From positions 62,001-126,000 of the forward strand of contig NZ_AJLE01000003.1 in NCBI RefSeq assembly GCF_000296775.1: 64,000 bases of DNA, in the 5' to 3' direction. The stretch is from Sulfurovum sp. AR. Its GTDB lineage: Bacteria > Campylobacterota > Campylobacteria > Campylobacterales > Sulfurovaceae. Below are positions 16,255 through 25,578 of the stretch, piece by piece. The position numbers and the translations under genes are program-made. Below the pieces are notes generated by a model that saw nothing but the letters and a program-made list of their open reading frames with translations, was not told the origin of the DNA and did not search any database. The first letter of the stretch is position 1. Each line of letters opens with the position of its first letter.

Positions 16255-17127
16255 ATGAAAAAAAAGTCCAATAATTATTCTGAAACATTACAACAGATCA
16301 AAGCTATCATCAATGATGCATCTTATGAAATCGCAGAGGAAGATAAGAATTTTATCTACTCTGATGAAGCCAGAGGCGTAAGACTTCAACTTGACTATCT
16401 CAAAGCAGAGGTCAAGATGCAAAAGCAAGGTGTTGATCATACGATCGTTGTCTTTGGCAGTGCACGTATCGTAGAATTTGATGTGGCTTTAAAAGCATTG
16501 AAAAAGATCGAACAAGAGTTGGAGAGTTCACCTCAATCAGAAGCACTTCTAGTTGCCCTTAAAAAAGCGGAAAGTAGTGTAAGAAAGAGTCATTACTATG
16601 ATGAAGCCCGTAAATTCGGTCAACTGGTGGGAAAAAGCGGTAAATGCCCTGAAGATGCGCACGTCACCTTAATGACAGGAGGTGGTCCGGGTATCATGGA
16701 AGCAGCAAACCGTGGAGCATCTGATGTAGGTGCCAAATCTATAGGTCTCAATATCGAACTGTCACATGAACAGTTCCCCAACCCATACATTACACCCGAA
16801 CTCTGTTTTCAATTTCGATATTTTGCTATGCGGAAACTCCACTTCATGCAACGTGCCAAAGCACTGGTTGTCTTTCCCGGTGGTTTTGGTACCATGGATG
16901 AACTCTTTGAAGTATTAACACTGATACAAACAAAAAAAACACCCCCTATTCCCATTATTTTACTTGGTAAAGAGTATTGGAATCGCATGATTGATTTTGA
17001 ATTTTTAGAGGAAGAAGATGCCATTGAGCCTCATGATCTAGATATCATAACTTACGTCGATAATGCAGAAGAAGCATGGAAGGCCATCATCCAATGGCAC
17101 AAAAAAAATAAAACTCCTCTCTTTTAA
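16255..17127 (+). CDS. LOG-family (lysine-decarboxylase-like) nucleotide phosphoribohydrolase
   Basis: A 290-residue protein of the LOG/TIGR00730 family, members of which hydrolyse nucleoside 5'-monophosphates at the N-glycosidic bond (cytokinin-activating type) or related nucleotides. The two hallmark motifs are present: GGGPGIMEAANRGA (about residue 144) and PGGFGTMDELFEVLT (about residue 211). Both lie in a Rossmann-like fold that starts at HTIVVFGSARI. An N-terminal helical extension of about 60 residues precedes the core. I start it at 16255 (MKKKSNN) because of the AGAGGT site and the overlapping -10 box. Physiological substrate unknown. Confidence 0.87.
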   Translation: MKKKSNNYSETLQQIKAIINDASYEIAEEDKNFIYSDEARGVRLQLDYLKAEVKMQKQGVDHTIVVFGSARIVEFDVALKALKKIEQELESSPQSEALLVALKKAESSVRKSHYYDEARKFGQLVGKSGKCPEDAHVTLMTGGGPGIMEAANRGASDVGAKSIGLNIELSHEQFPNPYITPELCFQFRYFAMRKLHFMQRAKALVVFPGGFGTMDELFEVLTLIQTKKTPPIPIILLGKEYWNRMIDFEFLEEEDAIEPHDLDIITYVDNAEEAWKAIIQWHKKNKTPLF

Positions 17128-17159
17128 ACACGCCCATAAAACAAAAAGCACCATTACGC

Positions 17160-17165
17160 TATAAT
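17160..17165 (+). promoter_or_regulatory. Probable -10 box for valS
   Basis: TATAAT 31 nt before the ATG at 17197, in the 69-bp gap after the LOG-family gene. The ribosome-site-like AGGAATGG sits between them. Confidence 0.5.
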
Positions 17166-17196
17166 CGCGGCAATATAATAGATAGGAATGGAAGTT

Positions 17197-19833
17197 ATGA
17201 GCGAAACAACCGAAAAAAAAGCAGTATATAATCCAAAAGAAGTAGAAGACCATTACTACGAGATATGGGAAGATCGTGGCTATTTTGAGATAGAGGGGAA
17301 CAAAGATATCCAAGAAGATGGCAAGAATTTTGCGATCATGATGCCTCCTCCAAATGTCACAGGAAGTCTGCACATCGGTCATGCACTTACATTTACACTA
17401 CAAGACATCATTACACGTTACAAAAGAATGGACGGATACAAGACGCTTTGGCAACCCGGCACCGACCATGCCGGTATTGCAACACAGAATGTCGTAGAGA
17501 AGCAACTGCTTGCTGAAGGAACGACCAAAGAAGCCCTAGGGAGAGAAGCTTTTCTTGAGAGGGTATGGAAGTGGAAAGAGTACTCTGGTGGTACCATTGT
17601 TCACCAGATGAGAAAACTTGGGGTTTCACCAGCTTGGAGCAGAGAGCGTTTCACCATGGATGAAGGCCTTAAAGAAGCGGTCAAAGAAGCATTTGTCCAC
17701 CTCTATAACGAAGGGATGATCGTACAGAACAACTATATGGTCAACTGGTGTACCCATGACGGTGCACTTTCCGACATCGAAGTGGAGCATGAAGAGGTAA
17801 ATGGTAAGTTCTATCATATGAACTACCATTTTGCTGATGGCAGCGGCCATGTGACAGTGGCTACAACCAGACCTGAAACCTATTTTGGAGATACGGCGAT
17901 CATGGTTCACCCTGAAGATGAGCGCTACAAAGGTATCATCGGTAAAGAGGTGATCCTTCCGCTTACTGACAGAAAGATAAAGATCATTGCTGATGAACAT
18001 GTTGATATGGAGTTTGGTACAGGTATCGTAAAGGTCACCCCTGCACATGACCAGAATGACTACGAAGTAGGTAAAAGACATGACCTTGAGTTCATTACAG
18101 TCTTTGATGAAAAAGGTATCCTCAACGAATACTGCGGTGAGTTTACCGGTATGGAGAGACTTGAAGCCAGAAACCCGATCGTTGAAAAACTTGAAGCAGA
18201 AGGCTACATCGTCAAAATTGAAGATCACCAACACCAGGTAGGACACTGCTATAGATGTAAAAATATTGTTGAACCATACATCTCTAAACAGTGGTTCGTT
18301 AGAAGTGAAGTCGCTAAAAAATCCATCGAAAAGACCTATGCGGGTGAAGCACAGTTCCACCCTCCTCACTGGCTCAACTCTTACAGAGCATGGATGGATG
18401 AGCTGAGAGACTGGTGTATCTCAAGACAGCTTTGGTGGGGACATCGTATCCCTGTATTCTATTGTGATGCTTGTGATCACCAGTGGGCTGACAAACACGA
18501 TAACCCGAAAGCGTGTCCTCACTGTGCAAGTACAGAGATCCACCAGGACCCTGATGTACTGGATACATGGTTCTCTTCTGCACTTTGGGCCTTCTCTCCA
18601 CTTGGTTGGGGTAACAACGGTAAAATGGAAGGAACATACAACGACAGTGACCTGGCTGACTTCTACCCGAATTCGTTACTTATCACAGGATTTGATATTA
18701 TGTTCTTCTGGGTAGCTCGTATGATGATGATGGGTGAACACTTCAGAGGTGAGCTTCCGTTCAAAGATATCTATATGCATGCACTTGTTCGTGATGAACA
18801 TGGAGCTAAAATGAGTAAATCCAAGGGTAACGTTATTGACCCGCTTGATATGGTTGAAGAGCACTCTGCAGATATTATCAGGTTTACACTAGCATTCCTT
18901 GCAGTTCAGGGACGTGACATTAAACTTGGTGCAAAGAATCTTGAGCAGTTCAGAAACTTTACCAACAAACTCTATAATGCTTCGAATTTCCTGCAGATGA
19001 ATGTAGATACATTTGTTGACCTGAAAGAGTTAGAGATCAAGACACCGCTTGGTAAATATATGCAAAGCCGCCTCTCTCGTGCAGTGGAAGAGGTACGTGA
19101 AACGCTGGAAGCCTATAAGTTCAACGAAGCAGCAACAGCACTCTACCGTTTCGTATGGAATGAATTCTGTGACTGGGGTATCGAATACTCTAAATCAAGT
19201 AAAGAGTCTATTGCAGAACTTGGTGCGATCTTCAAAGAGACGCTCAAGATGGTTTCTCCGTTCATGCCGTTCATCTCTGAGCATCTCTACCATAAACTCT
19301 CTGGTACTGAATTGGAAAGTGGTGACTCGGTCATGGTGATGAACTTCCCTAAAGAGGTTAAAGCGGATGCAGATGCAGAAGCGACGTTTGCTATCATCGA
19401 AGAGACCATTACTGCGATAAGAAGAGCCAAAGTCATTATCGATATGGGTAACTCCAAGATCGCAAAGGCATATGTCAAACTTGGAACAACTATCGATACG
19501 GATGTAGCAAAACCATTTATCCAGAAATTGGCAAAAGTAGAAGAGATAGAATTTGTAGATGCAAAAGTAGAGAATTCTGTAACAGACGTATCTGACAACC
19601 TTGAAGTCTATATCCCGACTGAAGAGATCGACTTAAGTGCGATCATCGGTAAACTTAGCAAACAAAAAGAGAAGCTCGAAAAAGAGATACAAAAACTCAG
19701 TGGCATGCTAAATAACGAAAAATTTGTGGCCAATGCACCTGAACAAGTCATTACAGAGAACAGAAAAGCGTTGGAAGATGCAGAAACTAAAATGGAAAAA
19801 GTTCAAAATGAACTTGCAGGGTTTGGTGCATAA
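17197..19833 (+). CDS. valS: Valyl-tRNA synthetase
   Basis: Charges tRNA(Val) with valine. A class I synthetase of 878 residues with the HIGH signature in PPPNVTGSLHIGHA (about 50-63), the KMSKS signature KMSKSKGNV (about 540), the CP1 editing domain between them (ATTRPETYFGDTA), and the C-terminal anticodon-binding and coiled-coil arms. Paired Cys (CYRCKNI; YCDACDHQW...CPHC) could form a zinc site. I prefer the ATG at 17197 (MSETTEKK) over 17188. The AGGA element is only 1-2 nt from the latter but well placed for the former. The stop overlaps the next start by one base (TAATG). Confidence 0.97.
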   Translation: MSETTEKKAVYNPKEVEDHYYEIWEDRGYFEIEGNKDIQEDGKNFAIMMPPPNVTGSLHIGHALTFTLQDIITRYKRMDGYKTLWQPGTDHAGIATQNVVEKQLLAEGTTKEALGREAFLERVWKWKEYSGGTIVHQMRKLGVSPAWSRERFTMDEGLKEAVKEAFVHLYNEGMIVQNNYMVNWCTHDGALSDIEVEHEEVNGKFYHMNYHFADGSGHVTVATTRPETYFGDTAIMVHPEDERYKGIIGKEVILPLTDRKIKIIADEHVDMEFGTGIVKVTPAHDQNDYEVGKRHDLEFITVFDEKGILNEYCGEFTGMERLEARNPIVEKLEAEGYIVKIEDHQHQVGHCYRCKNIVEPYISKQWFVRSEVAKKSIEKTYAGEAQFHPPHWLNSYRAWMDELRDWCISRQLWWGHRIPVFYCDACDHQWADKHDNPKACPHCASTEIHQDPDVLDTWFSSALWAFSPLGWGNNGKMEGTYNDSDLADFYPNSLLITGFDIMFFWVARMMMMGEHFRGELPFKDIYMHALVRDEHGAKMSKSKGNVIDPLDMVEEHSADIIRFTLAFLAVQGRDIKLGAKNLEQFRNFTNKLYNASNFLQMNVDTFVDLKELEIKTPLGKYMQSRLSRAVEEVRETLEAYKFNEAATALYRFVWNEFCDWGIEYSKSSKESIAELGAIFKETLKMVSPFMPFISEHLYHKLSGTELESGDSVMVMNFPKEVKADADAEATFAIIEETITAIRRAKVIIDMGNSKIAKAYVKLGTTIDTDVAKPFIQKLAKVEEIEFVDAKVENSVTDVSDNLEVYIPTEEIDLSAIIGKLSKQKEKLEKEIQKLSGMLNNEKFVANAPEQVITENRKALEDAETKMEKVQNELAGFGA

Positions 19834-20417
19834 TGACTCCTCTAGCACAAGAAGCGTATAATGCATTACTCGCAAAAGAATACGACAAGGCTCTTGAACT
19901 CTACACTGCTTTGGAAAAACAAAAGGACCCTGTTTCTTACTATTACCTTGGATACCTCTATTTTAGAGGGCTTGGTGTCAATCAAGACACGAAAAAAGCC
20001 TTTGACTACTATCTGGAATCAGCGACCAGAGAAGTACCTTTGGCTCAATTTGAAGTGGCATTAATGCTAGAAAATGGCGAAGGTTGTGAGAAGAATGAAT
20101 CAGAGGCAGCCTTCTGGTATGAAGAAGCAGCAAAAAGAGGTAATATCGATGCCTTTAATAACCTTGGAGCTATGTACAAAGAAGGTCGTGGTGTATACCA
20201 GGATTACAAAAAAGCATTTATACTCTTCCATAAAGCAGCACAAGCAGGCAATGCAAAAGCCCAGTTTAACCTAGGCGCGTTATATGATATGGGATTAGGT
20301 TGTGAAGAGGACAAAGAGAAAGCCATAGAGTGGTGTAGAAAAGCAGCCTATCAAGGCCATGAGATGGCAAAAAACATCATAAAACGTATGCAGCAGGATG
20401 GACAGATCGTTTTTTAA
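19833..20417 (+). CDS. Sel1-repeat (TPR-like) protein
   Basis: A 194-residue protein made of about four to five Sel1 units of 36 residues. Typical cores are YYYLGYLYFRGLGVNQDTKKAFDYY, AQFEVALMLENGEGCEKNES, AFNNLGAMYKEGRGVYQDYKKA and AQFNLGALYDMGLGCEEDKEKA. Such repeats form helical scaffolds for protein-protein contact. No signal peptide is seen, so it is probably cytoplasmic. The start ATG shares its A with the valS stop, so translation is likely coupled. Partner unknown. A hairpin terminator follows. Confidence 0.88.
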   Translation: MTPLAQEAYNALLAKEYDKALELYTALEKQKDPVSYYYLGYLYFRGLGVNQDTKKAFDYYLESATREVPLAQFEVALMLENGEGCEKNESEAAFWYEEAAKRGNIDAFNNLGAMYKEGRGVYQDYKKAFILFHKAAQAGNAKAQFNLGALYDMGLGCEEDKEKAIEWCRKAAYQGHEMAKNIIKRMQQDGQIVF

Positions 20418-20442
20418 ATTTGTTAAACTAATTTATTAAGAT

Positions 20443-20464
20443 TCCCCACTTAGAAAAGTGGGGA
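20443..20464. terminator. Hairpin terminator between convergent genes
   Basis: Nine-bp stem TCCCCACTT / AAGTGGGGA with loop AGAA, located between the Sel1-repeat gene (plus) and the DUF4382 gene (minus, stop at 20475). It is GC-rich against an AT-rich background and flanked by AT tracts on both sides, so it may serve both strands. Confidence 0.75.
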
Positions 20465-20474
20465 TAAATGTACG

Positions 20475-21380
20475 CTAGAGTAGCGTATCCTCTAATGTAG
20501 CATCAGTAATATCTCGTACTGTTGTTTCATCTACATTAACAGGTACATTATTGATATATCCTAAAATAGTTACAAAGTCACCTAAGTTATCTATCTCAAC
20601 AACAACCAAATCATAGACTCCTGTAGCAAGCCAAGGCAATGTGTAATCTCCATCTGTTGCATCTGTACTTACGATTGCATTACCAAAGTTATTTGTAGTA
20701 TTTGATTCATTGCTATCAAACGTTTCATCCTCATAAGCATATACAATCACTTTAGAAGAAACATTTGCATCCAAAGTCATAGTACCATTGATCTCACCGA
20801 CTTCCATATTATCTATAAGTCTAATAGTAGGGTTAAGTTTGTATTCTGATGTTTGTGTCTTTCCATTTTTCGCAATCGTCACAGACTTCCTTACATCAAA
20901 ATCAGCAGTAATATTAGTCGTTCCTCCAGCAGCTATAACAAATCCATTAGTAGACTTATATCCAGTTTGTTCCTCACTTGCCATTGTTAGCATTTGTGTT
21001 GGAGAACCATCATTAAATGTAATATAGCAGTTACTTATATTAAGATCAAAACGGACATGACTTATCTCGCCCGCTGGTAATTCTACTCTATTTAACATTG
21101 TAGTATTTCCTTCTTGTAATGCGAGAAGGTTAATCGTTCTTGACTCATTTAAATCTACATCTTGCCAACCCTCATTGCTGTCTTTATATTGGTAACGCAA
21201 TGCCGTAAAAGTAACATATACACCTTCTACAGTCTCATCATCGATGGGTGCATCTGTTAGTCTCATATTCACTATACCTGTAGTAGCGTCGGATGAAGTA
21301 CCACCGCCTCCACATCCAGAGATAAGTGTCATTAGGATGAACGATAGTATAATACCGATCAAAGTGTTAAATCTTTTCAT
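20475..21380 (-). CDS. DUF4382 lipoprotein under tandem c-di-GMP riboswitches
   Basis: A 301-residue secreted lipoprotein: signal peptide ending LISGC, lipidated Cys at 23, then a GGGG spacer. Residues about 33-170 match DUF4382 (GIVNMRLTDAPIDD, VYVTFTALRYQYKDSNEGWQDV, LPAGEISHVRFDL). Residues about 200-300 look like a carboxypeptidase-regulatory/beta-sandwich domain (GTMTLDANVSSKVIVYAYEDE, DYTLPWLATGVYDLVVVE). It is probably an outer-membrane or surface protein. The start is ATG 21380, with AAGGAT upstream. A longer frame begins at 21428 but lacks a signal-peptide logic and runs into the riboswitch. Two riboswitch-like elements lie 50 and 208 nt upstream, so c-di-GMP control is expected. DUF4382 has no settled function. 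Confidence 0.85.
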   Translation of the reverse strand: MKRFNTLIGIILSFILMTLISGCGGGGTSSDATTGIVNMRLTDAPIDDETVEGVYVTFTALRYQYKDSNEGWQDVDLNESRTINLLALQEGNTTMLNRVELPAGEISHVRFDLNISNCYITFNDGSPTQMLTMASEEQTGYKSTNGFVIAAGGTTNITADFDVRKSVTIAKNGKTQTSEYKLNPTIRLIDNMEVGEINGTMTLDANVSSKVIVYAYEDETFDSNESNTTNNFGNAIVSTDATDGDYTLPWLATGVYDLVVVEIDNLGDFVTILGYINNVPVNVDETTVRDITDATLEDTLL

Positions 21381-21430
21381 AAATATCCTTAGCGTAATTG
21401 AATGTTGCACAAAAGAAATGAGATTCATTT

Positions 21431-21498
21431 TGGCAGCCTGGCGATCTTACTCTTAAAGACCCATAGCTTTCCGTCCTTGCTTCACAGCAAGTTTGGCA
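21431..21498 (-). ncRNA. c-di-GMP-I (GEMM) riboswitch, gene-proximal copy
   Basis: Read on the minus strand, this has the GEMM pattern: GCCAAA; a 6-bp stem CTTGCT/AGCAAG closed by a GTGA (GNRA) tetraloop; the conserved strand GGACGGAAAGC; a second stem GGTCTT/AAGATC; and the closing GCCAGGCTGCC. It lies in the leader of the DUF4382 gene. A short A/T-rich hairpin (AAATGA/TCATTT) followed by CTTTTG comes just after it and could be part of the expression platform. I infer c-di-GMP as ligand from the family. A cGAMP-type variant cannot be excluded by eye. Confidence 0.87.
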
Positions 21499-21588
21499 CA
21501 ACAAAATAAGTTTGAATTAAATAGAATTTGCAGGCAGCACAAGTAGATAAAAACAGAACAATACATCATACACTTCTGTATTGGTATT

Positions 21589-21656
21589 TGGCAACCTGGC
21601 GATCTTAGCATTAAGACCCATGGCTTTCCGTCCCTGCTTCACAACAAGTTTGGCAC
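21589..21656 (-). ncRNA. c-di-GMP-I (GEMM) riboswitch, distal tandem copy
   Basis: Same architecture as the proximal copy, 158 nt upstream of it on the same transcript. The first stem is CTTGTT/AGCAGG with wobble pairs, again closed by GTGA. The GGACGGAAAGC strand and the second stem GGTCTT/AAGATC are unchanged, and the loop differs. Stem-preserving differences between copies support a folded RNA rather than a random repeat. Confidence 0.87.
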
Positions 21657-21697
21657 AACAAATAATATTTAAAATGTCTCTTTACTATAACAGATTC

Positions 21698-21703
21698 ATT
21701 ATA
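21698..21703 (-). promoter_or_regulatory. -10 box of the riboswitch-DUF4382 transcript
   Basis: TATAAT on the minus strand, 42 nt upstream of the distal riboswitch. The surrounding TTCATTATAT (plus strand) is repeated at the promoter of the third riboswitch (29058), so promoter and aptamer appear to have been copied together. Confidence 0.6.
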
Positions 21704-21753
21704 TATCATCAAAAATTAGATACAACTTTAATGATCCAAATCTAGATAATATT

Positions 21754-24054
21754 TTATAATATTTGAATCTCAGTAACATTCTTTAAACACAGTTTGTCAA
21801 ACTCTTCTACATTAACAGCTTTGGAGAAATGATACCCTTGATACCTAAGTCTTGGATCTAGCTCTCTAAGCAGCTCTAGTTGCCGTTCGTTTTCAATACC
21901 TTCTATAACAATGTTATAGTTGAATTGTCTTCCTATATCCAATATGCTTGAAACAAGATGCACTTCACTAGGGTTGGATTCTATATTTTTTATAAATTCC
22001 TTATCTATCTTCAATGTATGGAAAGAAAGCTTCTTCAAATAAGATAAAGAAGAGTAGCCTGTACCAAAATCATCGATGGCACATCTTACTCCCTGTCTAC
22101 GTAATTCATTGATGACATCTTCTGTATAATCAAAATTATCAATCAGTGATCGTTCTGTGATCTCTATCATAATGTCATTAGTCTCTAGTCCATACTCTTT
22201 TAACTTTTTGAGAAATCCTCTAGCAAAATCATTTTCTACAAATTGCTGTGCATTGACATTCATTGAAATATACTCAAGATTCCATCTATTCTCTTTTTTC
22301 CAGTGAGATATATGCTGACATATAGTATCAAGAACCCACCATGTAATCTGTGAAATCAGACCTGCTTTAATAGCCAATGGTATAAAATCCTGTGGTGAGA
22401 GGGACCCTCTTGTCGGATGTTCCCAACGTACAAGTGCCTCCGCAGAACATACTACATCTTCATCTATTGAAACTACCGGTTGATAAAAGAGACTCAACTG
22501 ATTATTTTTGACTGCATATATCAGATCATGCTGAAGTATAAATAGCTCTTTTTGTTGTTTGTCTAAAGAGGAATCATAATAGGCGATATGTCCATTATCA
22601 ATCTTTGCTTGATACATTGAAAGGTCAGCATGTCTTATGATCTCTACAATATCCTTATAACCAGGGTCCATAAGCACGATACCAATACTTGATTTAATAT
22701 GTAAATGCATTTCTTTTATAATAAATGGTTCTAAGAAAAGATCCTGTATCTCTCTAGAAAACTCTTCAGCTTCTTGATTTGCCATATTTTTATCTTCTGA
22801 TACATGTGGAATGATAATGATAAATTCATCTCCCCCTAATCTGCTTACCATACAATCTTTTCCTAAAAGACTGGTCAAACGTTTAGAAACAGCAAGAAGA
22901 ACATCATCTCCAACTTGATGTCCCAAAGAGTCATTAATGCTTTTAAACTGATTGAGATCAAGATAAAAAAGTATGGAAAAATATGTTTGATGTTTTGGAC
23001 TCGTTACAAGATTCTCCATATAGTTTCTAAAACCTCTACGATTTAACAAACCTGTAAGTACATCATGCTGCACCATATATTCAAGATCTGTTAAGGCGGT
23101 ATGTTCTTTCGTTTTATCCTCTATCATACCTACGCCGCCCAAAATATCATTATCCAGATCGGTAAAGGAAAACACTTTGGCATCAATCCAAAAAGACTTA
23201 TTCTTTAGAGATACATAGGGACCTTCATAAGACTCTGTTCCCTCTATAATGGCATTTTCCAATACTTTTACAATATCTCTATCCGGAAGGAGATGAAGAT
23301 CCATACCTCTGATCTCATCTGTTTCATATTCAAAGAGTTTCTTTAACTGTTCATTGCACTCCAGTACCTTGAGGTCTTTATCATATGTAAAGATACCAAG
23401 AGGTGCATTTTTAAACAGGCTGTTTAAGAGCATATGCTCAGATTGCAACGTATTAAAAGCATTTTTTTGTTGATACATATTAGAGATGTTGATCACTTGT
23501 GCAAGAAAATACAGGATCAATGAAATCGTAAGTATGATATGCAAAGGTGTATCATAAAGAAATGCAATGGTAGAAATAAGAGGCAGTAAAAGAATGGCTG
23601 AATACATAATGTTGAGCCGTGCATCTGCTGATAAAGAGACTGTAGAACCTAAAGAGAGGCCTACAAGCACTGCAACGATATACAGTTGATAATAGTGATC
23701 CACCTGATGAATAAAAATAAAACCTAATGTTGAGAAAATAAGTGCAGTCAATATGACATCAAAGACAAACTTTTTATACCATAAGGCCATAGCATATTTT
23801 TTAGGGTTATGTTTAAAGATATAGGCAGAATAAAGTCTATATCCCGTCAAGAGCATCAAACTCAGTGCCCATACCAGAATACTGCCATCAAGTATTGGGT
23901 ATAAAGCTATAATGATTAAAATAGCTAACAATACAACAACCAGGAGTGCTCTAGTTGAAAGTGTATAGAGTGCGATGATCACAGAGTCATCAACCGTTTG
24001 AAGTTCTTTTATTGACGAGAATAATCTTTTTAAATTCATACAACATTGTAGCAT
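21754..24054 (-). CDS. Membrane GGDEF-EAL protein with PAS domain
   Basis: A 766-residue bifunctional-looking c-di-GMP enzyme. The N-terminus (about 25-190) holds five or six transmembrane helices. A PAS domain follows (about 205-320: NAPLGIFTYDKDLKVLECNEQ). GGDEF is at about 330-490 with an intact RLGGDEF, and EAL at about 505-755 with SAEALVRWEHP, DDFGTGYSS and IVIEGIE. Both active sites look complete. The inhibitory RxxD site before GGDEF is absent (LGKD), so product feedback may be missing. The start is ATG 24054 or 24039 (MNLKRLF); neither has a strong ribosome site. It lies next to the riboswitch-controlled DUF4382 gene. Confidence 0.93.
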   Translation of the reverse strand: MLQCCMNLKRLFSSIKELQTVDDSVIIALYTLSTRALLVVVLLAILIIIALYPILDGSILVWALSLMLLTGYRLYSAYIFKHNPKKYAMALWYKKFVFDVILTALIFSTLGFIFIHQVDHYYQLYIVAVLVGLSLGSTVSLSADARLNIMYSAILLLPLISTIAFLYDTPLHIILTISLILYFLAQVINISNMYQQKNAFNTLQSEHMLLNSLFKNAPLGIFTYDKDLKVLECNEQLKKLFEYETDEIRGMDLHLLPDRDIVKVLENAIIEGTESYEGPYVSLKNKSFWIDAKVFSFTDLDNDILGGVGMIEDKTKEHTALTDLEYMVQHDVLTGLLNRRGFRNYMENLVTSPKHQTYFSILFYLDLNQFKSINDSLGHQVGDDVLLAVSKRLTSLLGKDCMVSRLGGDEFIIIIPHVSEDKNMANQEAEEFSREIQDLFLEPFIIKEMHLHIKSSIGIVLMDPGYKDIVEIIRHADLSMYQAKIDNGHIAYYDSSLDKQQKELFILQHDLIYAVKNNQLSLFYQPVVSIDEDVVCSAEALVRWEHPTRGSLSPQDFIPLAIKAGLISQITWWVLDTICQHISHWKKENRWNLEYISMNVNAQQFVENDFARGFLKKLKEYGLETNDIMIEITERSLIDNFDYTEDVINELRRQGVRCAIDDFGTGYSSLSYLKKLSFHTLKIDKEFIKNIESNPSEVHLVSSILDIGRQFNYNIVIEGIENERQLELLRELDPRLRYQGYHFSKAVNVEEFDKLCLKNVTEIQIL

Positions 24055-24088
24055 GAAACCCTAACAACTTGAATAGTTTTTTGCTATT

Positions 24089-25372
24089 TTAAAATTCATT
24101 TCCTGTTTTAATGATATCCAACCCAAAACGTGCCCTTAACGCATGTATATTTTGATGTAACTGTTTTGCTTTGCTGTCTTCATTAAAGTCTATCAATGAA
24201 AGTGTCTTGAGCTTGAGTGAAGCAAAATTTGAAACATTCAATGTCAGTTTTATGGCCCCTTTATTGGGCTGGACCATCTCTTCATACATCTCTGAAAGCA
24301 TGGACTTAAAGAGTGTTTCAGAGAATACTCTATCTACAGTCAAAGTCTTTTTTACTTTAGTACCATACTCATACCCTATCTTCAAATAATAGCTTGTAGG
24401 ATTCACCTCCATAGCCATCACCATATAGATGATATGCCTTGCCATGATCATAATACGTCTCTTGATCTCATCACGGTCATGTATGGCATCAAACGTACGG
24501 CTGATCCCTATGGACTTCCTCTCCCCTCTGCTGCTGATACCTTCATTGTCTGTTCCGGTGACACGTCTATAAAGTTGAATACCGGGTTTTTTCCATGATT
24601 CAAAAAGTGTTTTATGCCGTTTTATATCGCCCAGTGTAGAGATATAATGTGATTCAAGCCTCTTTTGAAATCCTTTTCCTATACCCGGAAACTCTTTGAT
24701 AGGAATCTTTTCTATATAGCTATCTATATCCTTCACTTCGTACACACCGTAAGGCTTGGCAGATTCTGTTGCCAGTTTAGCGATCCATTTTGCTTTTGCA
24801 ATACCTATAGAAACAGGAATATCAAAATACTCAAGTATCTTTGACTGTAACTCTTGAGCGAAAACATACACCTCTTCATCTCTCTTCCATCCGCTGACAT
24901 CTCCGAAAAACTCATCGATGCTATACTGCTCTACCTGAGGTATATGTGAAGAGATAAATGCATGTATCTTATGAGAAAGCTTATGATAAAGCGGATAGTT
25001 CGAAGGCACGACCGTTAACTGAGGACAAAGCTGTAAAGCCTGGGCAATGGGCATGGCTGTCTTCACCCCACATGATCTAGCTTCATAACTTGCAGTGGTC
25101 ACGATACCCCGTATCTTTTTTTTTCCCTCTATCTCATCTACAAAATAAGACTCGAAGGTTTTCTTTTTATCACTGTAGAATACAGGAGTTACAAAGGCCC
25201 CTGAATTATCATTCATAAGCTTGATATAGGTGCGTTTTTTGTTAAATATCTCAAGGTTGCTTCGAGATCCTACACACATAGGTATACCTTTAAGCCTATG
25301 GTCTACAGAACGTTCTGCAGAAGCAAAAAAACTGTCTATATCGATATGCAAAAACAAAGGTTCAACCTCCAT
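24089..25372 (-). CDS. Y-family (DinB/UmuC-like) DNA polymerase with palm insertion
   Basis: A 427-residue translesion polymerase. Catalytic motifs are DIDSFFASAE (about 11-20) and YSIDEFFGDVSG (about 150), with the helix-hairpin-helix FPGIGKGFQKRL (about 232). About 50 residues are inserted between PMCVGSRSN and GIVTTASYEARS, where standard DinB has only a few. The C-terminal little-finger region is about 300-427. The longest ATG frame starts at 25372, but this ATG has no ribosome site. A perfect GGAGG (25370-25366) sits 7 nt before an in-frame TTG at 25357, giving MFLHIDIDSFF, so that may be the real start. No LexA-type box is seen. Confidence 0.88.
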   Translation of the reverse strand: MEVEPLFLHIDIDSFFASAERSVDHRLKGIPMCVGSRSNLEIFNKKRTYIKLMNDNSGAFVTPVFYSDKKKTFESYFVDEIEGKKKIRGIVTTASYEARSCGVKTAMPIAQALQLCPQLTVVPSNYPLYHKLSHKIHAFISSHIPQVEQYSIDEFFGDVSGWKRDEEVYVFAQELQSKILEYFDIPVSIGIAKAKWIAKLATESAKPYGVYEVKDIDSYIEKIPIKEFPGIGKGFQKRLESHYISTLGDIKRHKTLFESWKKPGIQLYRRVTGTDNEGISSRGERKSIGISRTFDAIHDRDEIKRRIMIMARHIIYMVMAMEVNPTSYYLKIGYEYGTKVKKTLTVDRVFSETLFKSMLSEMYEEMVQPNKGAIKLTLNVSNFASLKLKTLSLIDFNEDSKAKQLHQNIHALRARFGLDIIKTGNEF

Positions 25373-25530
25373 AAAATATATCTCAATTATATCGACCGTA
25401 AAAATCTATCGACAAATATATGACATATTGTCATACTTGATCTTTTTCTGTATATGAAAAATATAATCATATTACTTTTTCAATATTATTGATCATAATA
25501 AAAAGTTTTATTTAACACTAACTTAACACT

Positions 25531-25536
25531 TATAAT
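25531..25536 (+). promoter_or_regulatory. -10 box of the multihaem lipoprotein gene
   Basis: TATAAT in TTAACACTTATAATTTAAAA, 114 nt before the start codon, implying a leader of roughly 105 nt. No strong -35 box is seen. Confidence 0.5.
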
Positions 25537-25578
25537 TTAAAATTAATGTGGATTGTTTTTTAATAATCCATAGGGGGA

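Noticed and set aside
17626-18369. 247-codon minus-strand frame inside valS
   Set aside because: Fully antisense to a certain gene. The composition is Phe/Val/His-rich as expected from an antisense shadow, with no recognisable motif.
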